Assembly: GCA_003248755.1 (NCBI GenBank)
Contig: QFQW01000089.1
Span: 1 to 15,283, forward strand
Reading direction: 5' to 3'
DNA length: 15,283 nucleotides
Source: Chryseobacterium sp.
GTDB lineage: Bacteria; Bacteroidota; Bacteroidia; Flavobacteriales; Weeksellaceae
A program made the translations under genes and the position numbers. Below, one piece after another: positions 1-7,338 of this stretch (positions are counted from its first letter, which is position 1; every line of letters starts with the position of its first letter). Under the pieces are notes generated by a model. The model saw nothing but the letters and a program-made list of their open reading frames with translations, made no database searches and had not been told where the DNA came from.

Positions 1-1088
1 CGTCTTCTACGCGTCAGGTTTTCTTCAATGATATGAAAATCCCTGTTGAGAATCTTTTGGGCGAAAGAAACAACGGTTTCAAAATCGCATTGAACGCCCT
101 GAATGTTGGTCGTATCAAATTAGCTGCAGCCTGTCTGGATGCCCAAAGAAGAATTCTGAATTACTCTTTGAATTATTCGACAGAGAGAAAGCAATTCGGG
201 GTTTCTATCAATACATTTGGAGCCATTCGTAAGAAATTGGCAGAAATGGCAACGGGCGCTTTCGTGAGTGAAGCCGGTTCTTACAGAGCAGCGAAAAATG
301 TAGAAGACAAAATCGAAGAACTGGTTGCCGGCGGAATGAACCACGAGCAGGCAGAACTGAAAGGTGTGGAAGAATTTGCAGTTGAATGTTCTATCCTGAA
401 AGTTTTCGTGTCGGATTTGGCGCAACATACAGCCGATGAAGGTATCCAAATCTTTGGCGGAATGGGATTCTCAGAAGATACACCAATGGAAGCAGCCTGG
501 AGAGATTCAAGGATTTCCAGAATCTACGAAGGAACCAACGAAATCAACAGACTTTTAGCAGTTGGGATGTTAATCAAACGGGCGATGCAAGGCAAAATCG
601 ATTTGTTAACACCTGCGAAAAACGTCGCTAAAGAATTGATGAGCATTCCGTCTTTTGACATTCCTGATTATTCGGAATATATGTCTGAGGAAAAAGAAGT
701 GATTAAGAATTTGAAGAAAGTATTCTTAATGGTTTCTGGGTCTGCGCTCCAAAAATATATGATGGACATCGAGAAACAACAGCATTTGTTATTAAACGCT
801 TCCGAAATCCTGAACCAAATCTATATGGCAGAATCCGCCATCCTGAGAGCTGAGAAACATTTCTCAGCAGATTCTGTAGAAGCGGCAATGGCAAGGCTAA
901 ACCTTTACAAAGCGGTTGAAATCATCACAACCAACGCCAAAGAAGGTATCGTTTCTTTCTCCGAAGGTGACGAACAAAGAATGATGTTAGCAGGACTGAG
1001 ACGTTTCACAAAATATGTAAATACTCCTAATCCAATTGCTTTAACAGAACAAATTGCCACTCATTTTATTGAGAAAGGTTTTTATTAA
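1..1088 (+). CDS. acyl-CoA dehydrogenase, 3' part (5' end outside window)
   Basis: Oxidises acyl-CoA thioesters to trans-2-enoyl-CoA with FAD in fatty-acid beta-oxidation. The frame is open from base 3 and reads RQVFFNDMKIPVENLLGE through the first in-frame ATG at 33, so that ATG is internal and the gene begins before the window. About 361 residues are visible. They contain the helical C-terminal dehydrogenase domain (GERNNGFKIALNALNVGR, then QIFGGMGFSEDTP) and RISRIYEGTNEINR; the Glu of IYEGT (codon 528-530) matches the catalytic base of the family. About 180 residues follow that motif, far more than in short/medium-chain enzymes, as in the VLCAD/ACAD9-like proteins of about 600 residues common in Bacteroidota. 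A perfect hairpin terminator follows 22 bases after the stop. A diverged copy of the last 57 bases lies at 6118-6174. Substrate length cannot be read from the sequence. Confidence 0.95.
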   Translation, partial: SSTRQVFFNDMKIPVENLLGERNNGFKIALNALNVGRIKLAAACLDAQRRILNYSLNYSTERKQFGVSINTFGAIRKKLAEMATGAFVSEAGSYRAAKNVEDKIEELVAGGMNHEQAELKGVEEFAVECSILKVFVSDLAQHTADEGIQIFGGMGFSEDTPMEAAWRDSRISRIYEGTNEINRLLAVGMLIKRAMQGKIDLLTPAKNVAKELMSIPSFDIPDYSEYMSEEKEVIKNLKKVFLMVSGSALQKYMMDIEKQQHLLLNASEILNQIYMAESAILRAEKHFSADSVEAAMARLNLYKAVEIITTNAKEGIVSFSEGDEQRMMLAGLRRFTKYVNTPNPIALTEQIATHFIEKGFY

Positions 1089-1110
1089 ATAGTCAATCTA
1101 ATTATAACCA

Positions 1111-1143
1111 AAAGCGCATCAGAAATTTCTGATGCGCTTTTTT
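1111..1143 (+). terminator. intrinsic terminator after the acyl-CoA dehydrogenase gene
   Basis: A perfect 30-base inverted repeat at 1111-1140 (arms AAAGCGCATCAGAAA and its complement) is followed by TTT. The outer A/T tracts let it work in both directions, so it probably also stops the leftward operon ending at 1156. Confidence 0.9.
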
Positions 1144-1155
1144 ATTCATTATATT

Positions 1156-2361
1156 TTATTGTGGAATTGGCTTCTCTATGAAATTGCCGTGTCCGTCATT
1201 TTCCTTATAACTATTTATTTTTCCATCAATGAAGTATGCGTGACTACGTTTATTCCCATTTTCATAATAGGTTATCACTTCTTTTGGTTTTTCGTTTTCA
1301 TCATAAAATTGATGAATAATTAATTTTCCTGTTTTAGTGTTAGTTGCTTTTACCTCCGTAACTTTGCCACTATTAAAAATTGTTTCAATTTTGTAATCAC
1401 CTTCATATCTTATCGTAGTTCCATTTTGCTGGTTTGGTTTATTATTAGTAACGACTTCACTTTCTAAATCTATTGCAAAAGGTATTCTAAATCTATATTT
1501 AACAATGTTTCCATTCAATTTTGCGGGAGTCCACTTCTCTTTCACTAAACTTACCGCCCTTGAAGCAGCATCATTTAATTGTAAGTTATTTCCGGATGCC
1601 TGAATATTAGATATAGTTCCATCTTTTTCTACAAGAAAAGTAACTTCTGTTTTTGCTTTCCCGCTTCCTGCAATATCGGAAGTGTCAAAATTCGCAGCTG
1701 CTTTTTGGCGAAATGCATTAATGCCTCCCGGAAAATTGGGAATTTCATCGACTGTCTCATAGATTTCTGCTTTTTGACTATTGTTAATAGAAGGATTATT
1801 ATAATTATTATAGTTTTTGGAATTTGAATTGCTTTGTGATATATTATTACTATTTTGAGCATTTTCCAAGTTGTTGTTTCCATTGTGATTGTTACTTCCT
1901 TTATTGTTACAGTTTGTTGGAATATTTGGAGTGCCATTATCACATTCTGCATAACACATATCTCTGCTACTTGAATTCCCACAACTGAATGCTGTTTCTC
2001 CGAAACAAACATTGTTGATTTTTATAATCCAATGCTCTCGGCTGTTTTTTGTAAACCGTTCAGTTCCCGAATTTGATATTTCAGAATTTGACTGAATTGT
2101 AATTCGATTGTTGGGTCCATTTTCTTCAAATGCATCCCCTGATAAATCCCAACTATAATTAAAATGAACGTTTTTGTTATATGTGCTTTTAAACTTAATC
2201 CACCATTGATAATCTCCTTTATTACTATATTTTGAACTACCTACTTTATAATAAATTCCTCTAAAGCAATCCATTTGTGTCCATTCACCAATCCATTTTT
2301 CTTGTCCAAAACATAAATTAATGAAGAATAAAAGAAGCATAAATAAAATCTTTGTTTTCAT
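1156..2361 (-). CDS. secreted protein with TonB C-terminal domain, Asn-rich linker and MORN-like tail
   Basis: 401 residues. Residues 1-19 are a signal peptide (hydrophobic stretch ending LCFG, cleavage before QEKW). Residues 20-145 form an unrecognised region rich in aromatics and Cys (C32, C119, C127, C136, C140). Residues 150-196 are a low-complexity linker with 22 Asn in 47. Residues 200-297 match the TonB C-terminal domain as found in flavobacterial proteins (VDEIPNFPGGINAFRQK; TFLVEKDGTISNI; AVSLVKEKWTPAKLNG). Residues 317-385 resemble MORN/YwqK-type repeats (EVITYYENGNKRSHAYFIDGK). It lacks the N-terminal membrane anchor of a real TonB, so energy transduction is unlikely; a periplasmic or exported binding role is inference. 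It is last in a leftward set, 33 bases after the preceding reading frame. The start is the only ATG placed before the signal peptide; there is no Shine-Dalgarno site, which is normal here. Confidence 0.85.
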   Translation of the reverse strand: MKTKILFMLLLFFINLCFGQEKWIGEWTQMDCFRGIYYKVGSSKYSNKGDYQWWIKFKSTYNKNVHFNYSWDLSGDAFEENGPNNRITIQSNSEISNSGTERFTKNSREHWIIKINNVCFGETAFSCGNSSSRDMCYAECDNGTPNIPTNCNNKGSNNHNGNNNLENAQNSNNISQSNSNSKNYNNYNNPSINNSQKAEIYETVDEIPNFPGGINAFRQKAAANFDTSDIAGSGKAKTEVTFLVEKDGTISNIQASGNNLQLNDAASRAVSLVKEKWTPAKLNGNIVKYRFRIPFAIDLESEVVTNNKPNQQNGTTIRYEGDYKIETIFNSGKVTEVKATNTKTGKLIIHQFYDENEKPKEVITYYENGNKRSHAYFIDGKINSYKENDGHGNFIEKPIPQ

Positions 2362-2394
2362 AGTGTTATATTTTTTATATTGATAGCATCAGAA

Positions 2395-3032
2395 TTACAG
2401 CGATATTTGTCCAGTTTTAATATTTCCTTTTCTATAGGCTGTTTGCAAAAGTTCTATATATTTGGTTCCATTTGCTGTTTGGTTAAATCGAAAACTAATC
2501 CACCCTTTAACCTTGTATTCTATTTGATTGTTGTTTTTATATCGGGTAAAGTTATATCCTGCGTAGTATGTTTTATTTATTATAATCCCAACAGGACTTC
2601 CAAAGAAACCCGATACATTGGTTGCCTGTAAGTCTAACTGTAAAAAATTTGTACCTGGCTGATTACTTACTTCGACTCCTTCTTCCAGCATGTATTTCCT
2701 GCTGCATTTTTCTGAAATGAAAAGAATTCGTTGGGATTAGTATTCGTATTGATGAAGCTAACATTTATAATTGTGGTAGAAAAAGTGTTTGGATCTTTTG
2801 AACTCATAAGCTTAAATTCCTGATAGTTTCCCCAAAAATTGGGTAACTTTATTGCATTTATATTAGAACCTCCGTATAGGAGCATTGAACTTTCACTTAC
2901 ACTAAAATTTCGCAAATATATTTGATCTGCTTCCTCCACTTGTATGATACTTTCCTTTTCTTCTATATTATCGCTAGAACACGAAAAGCAAATAAAAATC
3001 GCTAATCCAAAAAATAACATTTTTGTTTTCAT
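2395..3032 (-). pseudogene. lipoprotein gene interrupted by a frameshift
   Basis: The 5' frame (3032 to 2667) encodes 121 residues starting with a lipoprotein signal (hydrophobic core, then FICFSCSSD with the lipid-accepting Cys) and ending soon after SFQKNAAGNTCWKKESK. A second frame (to the stop at 2395-2397) continues at once with MLEEGVEVSNQPGTNFLQLD. Adding one base near 2693-2697 (minus-strand AAATACATG restored to AAATTACATG) joins them as AAGNYMLEEGVEV and gives one product of about 212 residues. The second part is beta-rich and resembles other flavobacterial secreted lipoproteins, but no named family was recognised. It lies between two other secreted-protein genes with gaps of 11 and 33 bases. 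A sequencing error or a genuinely shorter 121-residue protein are the alternatives. Confidence 0.7.
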
Positions 3033-3043
3033 ATTTTTATTTT

Positions 3044-3397
3044 TTAATAAATTGTTGTAAGCACTAAAGTTGATTTATTAAGATTAAGAAATTCCTCAAA
3101 TAATTCGGGATTACTTATGTTTTCTAAAGCTTCTTGATAAGACACTTGTTTCTTTTCTTTTTGACCTTTGGAAAGGTATTCCAGATATAGAGATAAACTA
3201 CAAAAGTTTAAAACTTCTTCTTTTTTTATTTTAGGGTTAAGAATTGAGAAGATAGAATGTTCTCCCAATTCGTAAACAAAAAAGGTTTTTTCAGTATATT
3301 CAATTTCGGTTCTAAGTAAAACTTTGTTTTCTCGACTAAGTTGTTGGGCATTTAATGATATTAAGTTGACTACCATTAAAATAAATAGGATTTTCAT
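3044..3397 (-). CDS. small secreted protein of unknown function
   Basis: 117 residues with an N-terminal signal peptide (hydrophobic LFILMVVNLISLNA, cleavage likely before QQLSREN). The mature part is about 100 residues, mostly charged and predicted helical (NPKIKKEEVLNFCSLS; EALENISNPELFEEFLNL). No family was recognised. It is the first gene of the leftward secreted-protein set and is followed after 11 bases by the frameshifted lipoprotein. A TAnnTTTG element lies 22 bases upstream of the start. It diverges from the sensor kinase gene at 3523, so it may be a target or accessory of that system; only the arrangement supports this. Confidence 0.75.
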   Translation of the reverse strand: MKILFILMVVNLISLNAQQLSRENKVLLRTEIEYTEKTFFVYELGEHSIFSILNPKIKKEEVLNFCSLSLYLEYLSKGQKEKKQVSYQEALENISNPELFEEFLNLNKSTLVLTTIY

Positions 3398-3419
3398 AGC
3401 AATGTATATTTTATTATCT

Positions 3420-3427
3420 CAAAGCTA
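3420..3427 (-). promoter_or_regulatory. -7 promoter element for the leftward secreted-protein operon
   Basis: The minus strand reads TAGCTTTG, a match to the Bacteroidota TAnnTTTG element, 22 bases before the start codon at 3397. No TTG at the usual 17-23 base spacing was found; one lies at 14 bases. Confidence 0.5.
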
Positions 3428-3522
3428 TGTCCAAAAAACTTCAACACATTTATACATCTCCCTAATCTTTCCCTAGGATTTTTCCTAATCATTCACGAAA
3501 AATTTATTTGTAAATTTGATTG

Positions 3523-5448
3523 ATGATGAAAAATCTACTTATTGTAATGTTCTTGTTTATTGGAATTTGGATTACTTCCCAAATGAAAGCCGATACAATG
3601 TTTGTAAATGGAGGTAACTGGATTCCTCTTTTTTCTAAGTCCTCATACTATATTGACAGCAGCAACTCAAAAAATGTTTTTCAGATTAGTCAAATCAATA
3701 ATAATTTTAGAAAAGTAGACCATCCTTCCAATCTTATTCTGAAAAAGCAGACCAAAACGGTTTGGGTACATACTTACATAAAAAATACTGGTAACAGAGA
3801 AGATTATTGGCTGGGAATATATTCTCAACTGGATATTCTTAATGTATATAGAAAAACAGAACAAGGTATTGTACTTTTAAAAAAATATAATATTTCTTAC
3901 GATAATAAGCAGGATATTCCGGAGATTCGGTTTCATTATGTTTCCTTCGTACTTAATAAGAGCGAAATTGCAGAAATCTATATGGAGATACGGAATCCTC
4001 GTTACTATCAAAATATTTATTCGGATTTTACCACACCTGTTGAAAACCTCTTTTGGGAGAATGGATTTTATTGGGAAATAGGTTTTGTCATTGGTGTTAC
4101 CTTTATAATTGCGGTTTTAAGTTTAGTGGTGGGCATTATTCTGAGGCGGAGATTTTATTTCTTGTATTCTTTATATCTTGCTTTGATTGCTATAATTGTA
4201 GTTAGGGAAGAATTTTTTATTAACATTATCAAAGTTCCTTTCTTATACTATTCAATTCTGAAAACCAATTCTCTCTTTTTGCTTGTCATTGCAATGGGGC
4301 TGAGTATGAAGATTATGACAGGATTTCTTGACTTTAGAAAAAAAAATGGCGGGCAGTTCAGAGTACTCAATACAATTTTTGATTTTTATGTTACATTTGG
4401 GATTCTTGCTAGTCTTTGGTTTTATATAGATTACGCCAATACAACCTTTGACAATCCTATCTATAATGGTATCTGGGATATTTCAATTGGGCTCTCTGCT
4501 CTGGCGGTTCTGATACAGATAACAATATTAATCTGGCTGGGATTACAAAATAAGAGACCATCGCTAGCTATTCTGGCAGCACTATTATTCGGCTTTATCA
4601 ATCCTGTAACTTATTTTTTCAATTATTCCCGAATTTTGACAATATATGAAATCAGCCATCCCAATTACTTTTATTATGTTTTGTTGCTGGAGATTTTTAT
4701 AATGGGAATTGCCATAGCATACAGCTATCGAAAAATCAAATCACAATATATATCAACCCTGGAAGATAAGCTGAAACTGGAAGAAGAAAACAGCAAAATA
4801 AAACAAATGGAGGAAGAGAAAATAAAGCAAAGCATCCTGGAATCTCACGAGCATCTTCTGAAAAACCTTTCCAAAGACCTGCACGACGATATAGGACAAA
4901 AATTGAGCATCATCAATTTCTCTGTGGAGAATCTAAGATTTGCAGTGTCCTCCAAAGAATCAATTAACGAGATAAGAAGTTCTATTTTGGAAATATCGGA
5001 TTCTGTAAGAGACCTTAGTCATTGGCTAAACGATTTCAGTATTGGTAAAAATACCATTGATGAAATAATAATGAATGAAGTGGAACGTATCAGAAAAACA
5101 AACATTATAAAAATTAATTTTGAAAAAATAAATAATTCCTCAGAAAACTATGGAACCAGTACAGAAGAAAACATTATACTTTACAGATGTTTCCAAGAGA
5201 GTATTAATAACATCCTAAAACATTCTGATGCTTCTCAAATAAATATAATAATAGATTACACAAATATAATATCCATCAGCATTGAAGACAATGGAAATGG
5301 TTTTGATGTCAACAACCAATTCGGAAACGGCATCAAGAATATAAAAGAAAGAGCAACCCTCATTGGATTTTCTTGTACAATACAATCTAATCCGGAAAAA
5401 GGAACCAAAATCTCAATTTACAAAAATGATAAACCTAGTAATCACTGA
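3523..5448 (+). CDS. 7TM-DISM sensor histidine kinase (HisKA_3/NarL-type)
   Basis: Membrane sensor that autophosphorylates on His and passes phosphate to the response regulator encoded next to it. Counting from the ATG at 3523 (641 residues): signal peptide about 1-24; periplasmic 7TMR-DISMED2-type domain about 27-172 (TVWVHTYIKNTGNREDYWLG); seven hydrophobic segments about 180-405; a charged coiled coil about 408-445 (KLKLEEENSKIKQMEEEKIK); a HisKA_3 phosphoacceptor segment KDLHDDIGQKLS with His454; and a HATPase domain with N-box ESINNILKHS, G1 box EDNGNGF (Asp589) and G2 box GNGIKNIKERA. All catalytic boxes look intact. A TTG at 3520 and an ATG at 3526 are alternative starts. TAAATTTG at 3511-3518, if it is the promoter, would leave almost no leader. 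The 3' end overlaps the regulator by 23 bases, implying translational coupling. The ligand is unknown; DISMED2 domains are thought to bind carbohydrates or similar small molecules. Confidence 0.92.
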   Translation: MMKNLLIVMFLFIGIWITSQMKADTMFVNGGNWIPLFSKSSYYIDSSNSKNVFQISQINNNFRKVDHPSNLILKKQTKTVWVHTYIKNTGNREDYWLGIYSQLDILNVYRKTEQGIVLLKKYNISYDNKQDIPEIRFHYVSFVLNKSEIAEIYMEIRNPRYYQNIYSDFTTPVENLFWENGFYWEIGFVIGVTFIIAVLSLVVGIILRRRFYFLYSLYLALIAIIVVREEFFINIIKVPFLYYSILKTNSLFLLVIAMGLSMKIMTGFLDFRKKNGGQFRVLNTIFDFYVTFGILASLWFYIDYANTTFDNPIYNGIWDISIGLSALAVLIQITILIWLGLQNKRPSLAILAALLFGFINPVTYFFNYSRILTIYEISHPNYFYYVLLLEIFIMGIAIAYSYRKIKSQYISTLEDKLKLEEENSKIKQMEEEKIKQSILESHEHLLKNLSKDLHDDIGQKLSIINFSVENLRFAVSSKESINEIRSSILEISDSVRDLSHWLNDFSIGKNTIDEIIMNEVERIRKTNIIKINFEKINNSSENYGTSTEENIILYRCFQESINNILKHSDASQINIIIDYTNIISISIEDNGNGFDVNNQFGNGIKNIKERATLIGFSCTIQSNPEKGTKISIYKNDKPSNH

Positions 5449-6070
5449 TGACCATAAGATTCTGAGACAAGGCATTATAAAACTTCTAAAAAACCTCGGT
5501 GATTACAACATTCTTGCTGAACTTAATGATGGTGAAGAACTGCTTCGGAATTTCGGGACTCTCAAAGAAAAAACAGACCTCTTTATATTAGACCATTCGC
5601 TTCCTAGAAAAAGTGGAATAGAAGTCCTCACAGAGCTACAATCTATACTGAACGAAGAAAAATTTCTTATCCTGACACAGAATGATTCTGTAAATATCAA
5701 ATCTCAATTTTATAAATTGGGAGCCAGAGGTTTCTTATCCAAAACCTGTACAGGAGAAGAACTAAAAGAAGCTATTGAACAAATCATCAACACCGGATAT
5801 TTCAATCTTCAGGAAAATATCAAAATGTTGAGAAAAAATGACCCTGAATTCAGTCCGATTTTCTTCCTTAGTAAAAAAGAACTGGAACTGATAAAATGGA
5901 TTTGCTGTGAAGAAGAATATACTTATGAACAAATCGCATCCAAAATGAATATCAGTATAAAAACCGTAGACTATTATCGGAATAACCTGTTCGAAAAATT
6001 CAATATCAGCTCAAAAACAGGATTGGTTTTATTATCTCATAAACATAAACTCACACCTCCTTTTTTGTAG
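5426..6070 (+). CDS. NarL/LuxR-type response regulator
   Basis: 214 residues from the ATG at 5426. The frame extends upstream to an ATG at 5363, but the receiver domain starts exactly at MINLVITDDHK, so 5426 is chosen. Receiver domain about 1-120 with acidic pocket Asp8/Asp9, phosphoacceptor Asp56 (LFILDHSLPRKSG), Thr84 and Lys106 (FLSKTCTGEEL). C-terminal LuxR-type helix-turn-helix about 148-210 (FLSKKELELI, then YEQIASKMNISIKTVDYYRNNLFEKF). All residues expected for phosphorylation and DNA binding are present. It overlaps the kinase gene by 23 bases, so the two are a cognate pair. The targets are unknown; the divergent secreted-protein operon is the obvious candidate by position. Confidence 0.93.
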   Translation: MINLVITDDHKILRQGIIKLLKNLGDYNILAELNDGEELLRNFGTLKEKTDLFILDHSLPRKSGIEVLTELQSILNEEKFLILTQNDSVNIKSQFYKLGARGFLSKTCTGEELKEAIEQIINTGYFNLQENIKMLRKNDPEFSPIFFLSKKELELIKWICCEEEYTYEQIASKMNISIKTVDYYRNNLFEKFNISSKTGLVLLSHKHKLTPPFL

Positions 6071-6117
6071 AAAAATATCAATAATTTAATGCAAAAAACC
6101 TATTTTCTGTCCATTAT

Positions 6118-6174
6118 CCAATTGCTTTGACTGAGAAAATTGCCGCTCATTTTATTGAGAAAGGTTCTTACTAA
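6118..6174 (+). pseudogene. remnant of an acyl-CoA dehydrogenase 3' end
   Basis: The 57 bases read PIALTEKIAAHFIEKGSY-stop, against PIALTEQIATHFIEKGFY-stop at the end of the gene at 1-1088. By eye 50 of 57 bases match, and four of the seven differences are in third codon positions. Similarity continues about 17 bases past the stop. Upstream of 6113 the resemblance ends and the frame meets a stop at 6082-6084, so no gene is attached. A distinct terminator follows, as after a real gene end. Confidence 0.85.
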
Positions 6175-6197
6175 ATAATCAATTTAATAGAAATAAT

Positions 6198-6227
6198 AAA
6201 CCCTCTGAAATTTTCGGAGGGTTTTGG
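6198..6227 (+). terminator. intrinsic terminator, probably bidirectional
   Basis: Stem CCCTCTGAA (6201-6209) pairs with TTCGGAGGG (6213-6221, one G-T pair), flanked by AAA and TTTT. It lies between the rightward regulator gene plus remnant and the leftward gene ending at 6236. Confidence 0.8.
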
Positions 6228-6235
6228 GTTTTATA

Positions 6236-7024
6236 TCAATAAATTGCTATAATCTTATTGTTTTCATCAAATCCAAAAATCATCTCGCTTTCACGATATT
6301 TAGAATCGTAATTGAAAATAACTTTTACTTTATATAAATTATATTCAAAATTATTAACTTCAATTATTTCAGTATTTGTGTAATTATATTTAGTCCAAGT
6401 TTTATAATATTCTTTGTCCACTTCTTTAATACTAGGTAATTCAAGATTCCAAAATCTTATCATCATAGAAGCTAAATATTGATTCATTTGCGGTAAATCT
6501 CGAGAGTTTTCAGCAGAAATAAAATCACTGATTAAGCTTATTTGTAAATTATTAGCATCCTGTTTTTTATCAAACTTACTTAATATTGTATCACTTATAG
6601 AATTATCTATATCAAAATTATTTTCATCATTGTAAGAAGAAGGAATATTGTTTGAATTATTATAATTTTTCTTTATAATTTCTTCTTGTTCAGTTTTTAG
6701 TGGATGATTCTTTTTATAATTATCGGAGAAAATTTTCGAGGAAATTGCTAAAATTCCTACAATAACAATTATCACAATACAACCTTTTCCGTACTTATTG
6801 TCTACATCATTTAATTTATTTTGTGAGCCATCAACATAATTTTCTGTAATGTAATATGCTATAGCAATTGTGAAAAATTGCAAAATAATTAACCAAGTCA
6901 TAAATACCATTATGACAGTAAAGATGATTGAAAATAAAACTACAGAATTTCTTGTTTTTCGCCCAAATATTGCACTAATTAAAATAGTGATAAAGAAAAA
7001 TAATTGAAAGCCAAAAACTTCCAT
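6236..7024 (-). CDS. membrane protein with a C-terminal NTF2-like domain
   Basis: 262 residues from the ATG at 7024; a longer frame to 7105 overlaps the upstream gene and has no membrane character, so the shorter start is preferred. Hydrophobic segments lie at about 5-19, 27-58 (probably two helices) and 80-97 (CIVIIVIVGILAISSKIF). A polar Asn/Asp-rich stretch follows (about 110-145). The C-terminal part, about 155-262, has the pattern of NTF2-like/SnoaL-type domains: a helix with FISAENSRDLPQMNQYLASMM, then FWNLELPSIKEVDKEYYKTW and several beta strands ending FGFDENNKIIAIY. The fold call is by resemblance only. Its start lies one base after the stop of the gene at 7026-7214, so the two are co-transcribed. 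Function unknown. Confidence 0.75.
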   Translation of the reverse strand: MEVFGFQLFFFITILISAIFGRKTRNSVVLFSIIFTVIMVFMTWLIILQFFTIAIAYYITENYVDGSQNKLNDVDNKYGKGCIVIIVIVGILAISSKIFSDNYKKNHPLKTEQEEIIKKNYNNSNNIPSSYNDENNFDIDNSISDTILSKFDKKQDANNLQISLISDFISAENSRDLPQMNQYLASMMIRFWNLELPSIKEVDKEYYKTWTKYNYTNTEIIEVNNFEYNLYKVKVIFNYDSKYRESEMIFGFDENNKIIAIY

Positions 7025-7025
7025 T

Positions 7026-7214
7026 TTATTTACTTGGATTTTTATTTTTTGGCAAACTATATCCAATAATTGCACAAATAATTCCGCATATATTTCCAAA
7101 AACAAATGAGTTTTTTGTAAAATCTTGGTTACTTGCGGCAGTAATCATTGCAAGTATAATGATACCAATAAAAATCCCAACAATGTAACCAATAAACGCT
7201 AATGTAATTTTCAT
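7026..7214 (-). CDS. small two-helix membrane protein
   Basis: 62 residues with two hydrophobic segments, about 4-27 (FIGYIVGIFIGIIILAMITA) and 35-54 (SFVFGNICGIICAIIGYSL), joined by a short polar loop and ending in a basic tail PKNKNPSK. No family was recognised. It is immediately upstream of the NTF2-like membrane protein gene (one base between stop and start), so it is probably translated from the same message. A shared role or complex is inference. Confidence 0.7.
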   Translation of the reverse strand: MKITLAFIGYIVGIFIGIIILAMITAASNQDFTKNSFVFGNICGIICAIIGYSLPKNKNPSK

Positions 7215-7257
7215 AAATAATTTTATTAAAAGATATAATAAGATTTTTAAATAAATA

Positions 7258-7280
7258 ATCCCCGAGGCAAGCCTCGAGGA
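7258..7280. repeat. GC-rich palindrome, possible REP-like element or terminator
   Basis: CGAGGC-AA-GCCTCG (7263-7276) with further CC/GG pairing outside one C-A mismatch, in otherwise very AT-rich DNA. It lies 58 bases beyond the stop of the antitoxin gene, and on the minus strand is followed by GGATTATTTATTT, so it could end the toxin-antitoxin message. The sequence also recalls short palindromes dispersed between genes in Bacteroidota genomes; that is from memory. Confidence 0.5.
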
Positions 7281-7338
7281 ATTCTTTAGATTAAAATTAC
7301 GGAAATCTGTATATAATTAATTTTAAGCTATTTTTTCA

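Noticed and set aside
1789..1925. Tandem repeat or microsatellite in the Asn-rich linker
   Set aside because: AAT/AAC codons are abundant but not periodic beyond the codon; it is a low-complexity protein linker, not a DNA repeat.
1629..2012. 127-codon leftward open frame inside the TonB-C gene
   Set aside because: It shares the strand with the real gene in another frame, and its Ile/Thr runs come from the Asn-codon-rich linker (AAT repeats) read out of frame.
7084..7105. Upstream start at 7105 for the NTF2-like membrane protein
   Set aside because: It would overlap the 62-residue gene by about 80 bases and add a segment without membrane character; the ATG at 7024 lies right after that gene's stop.
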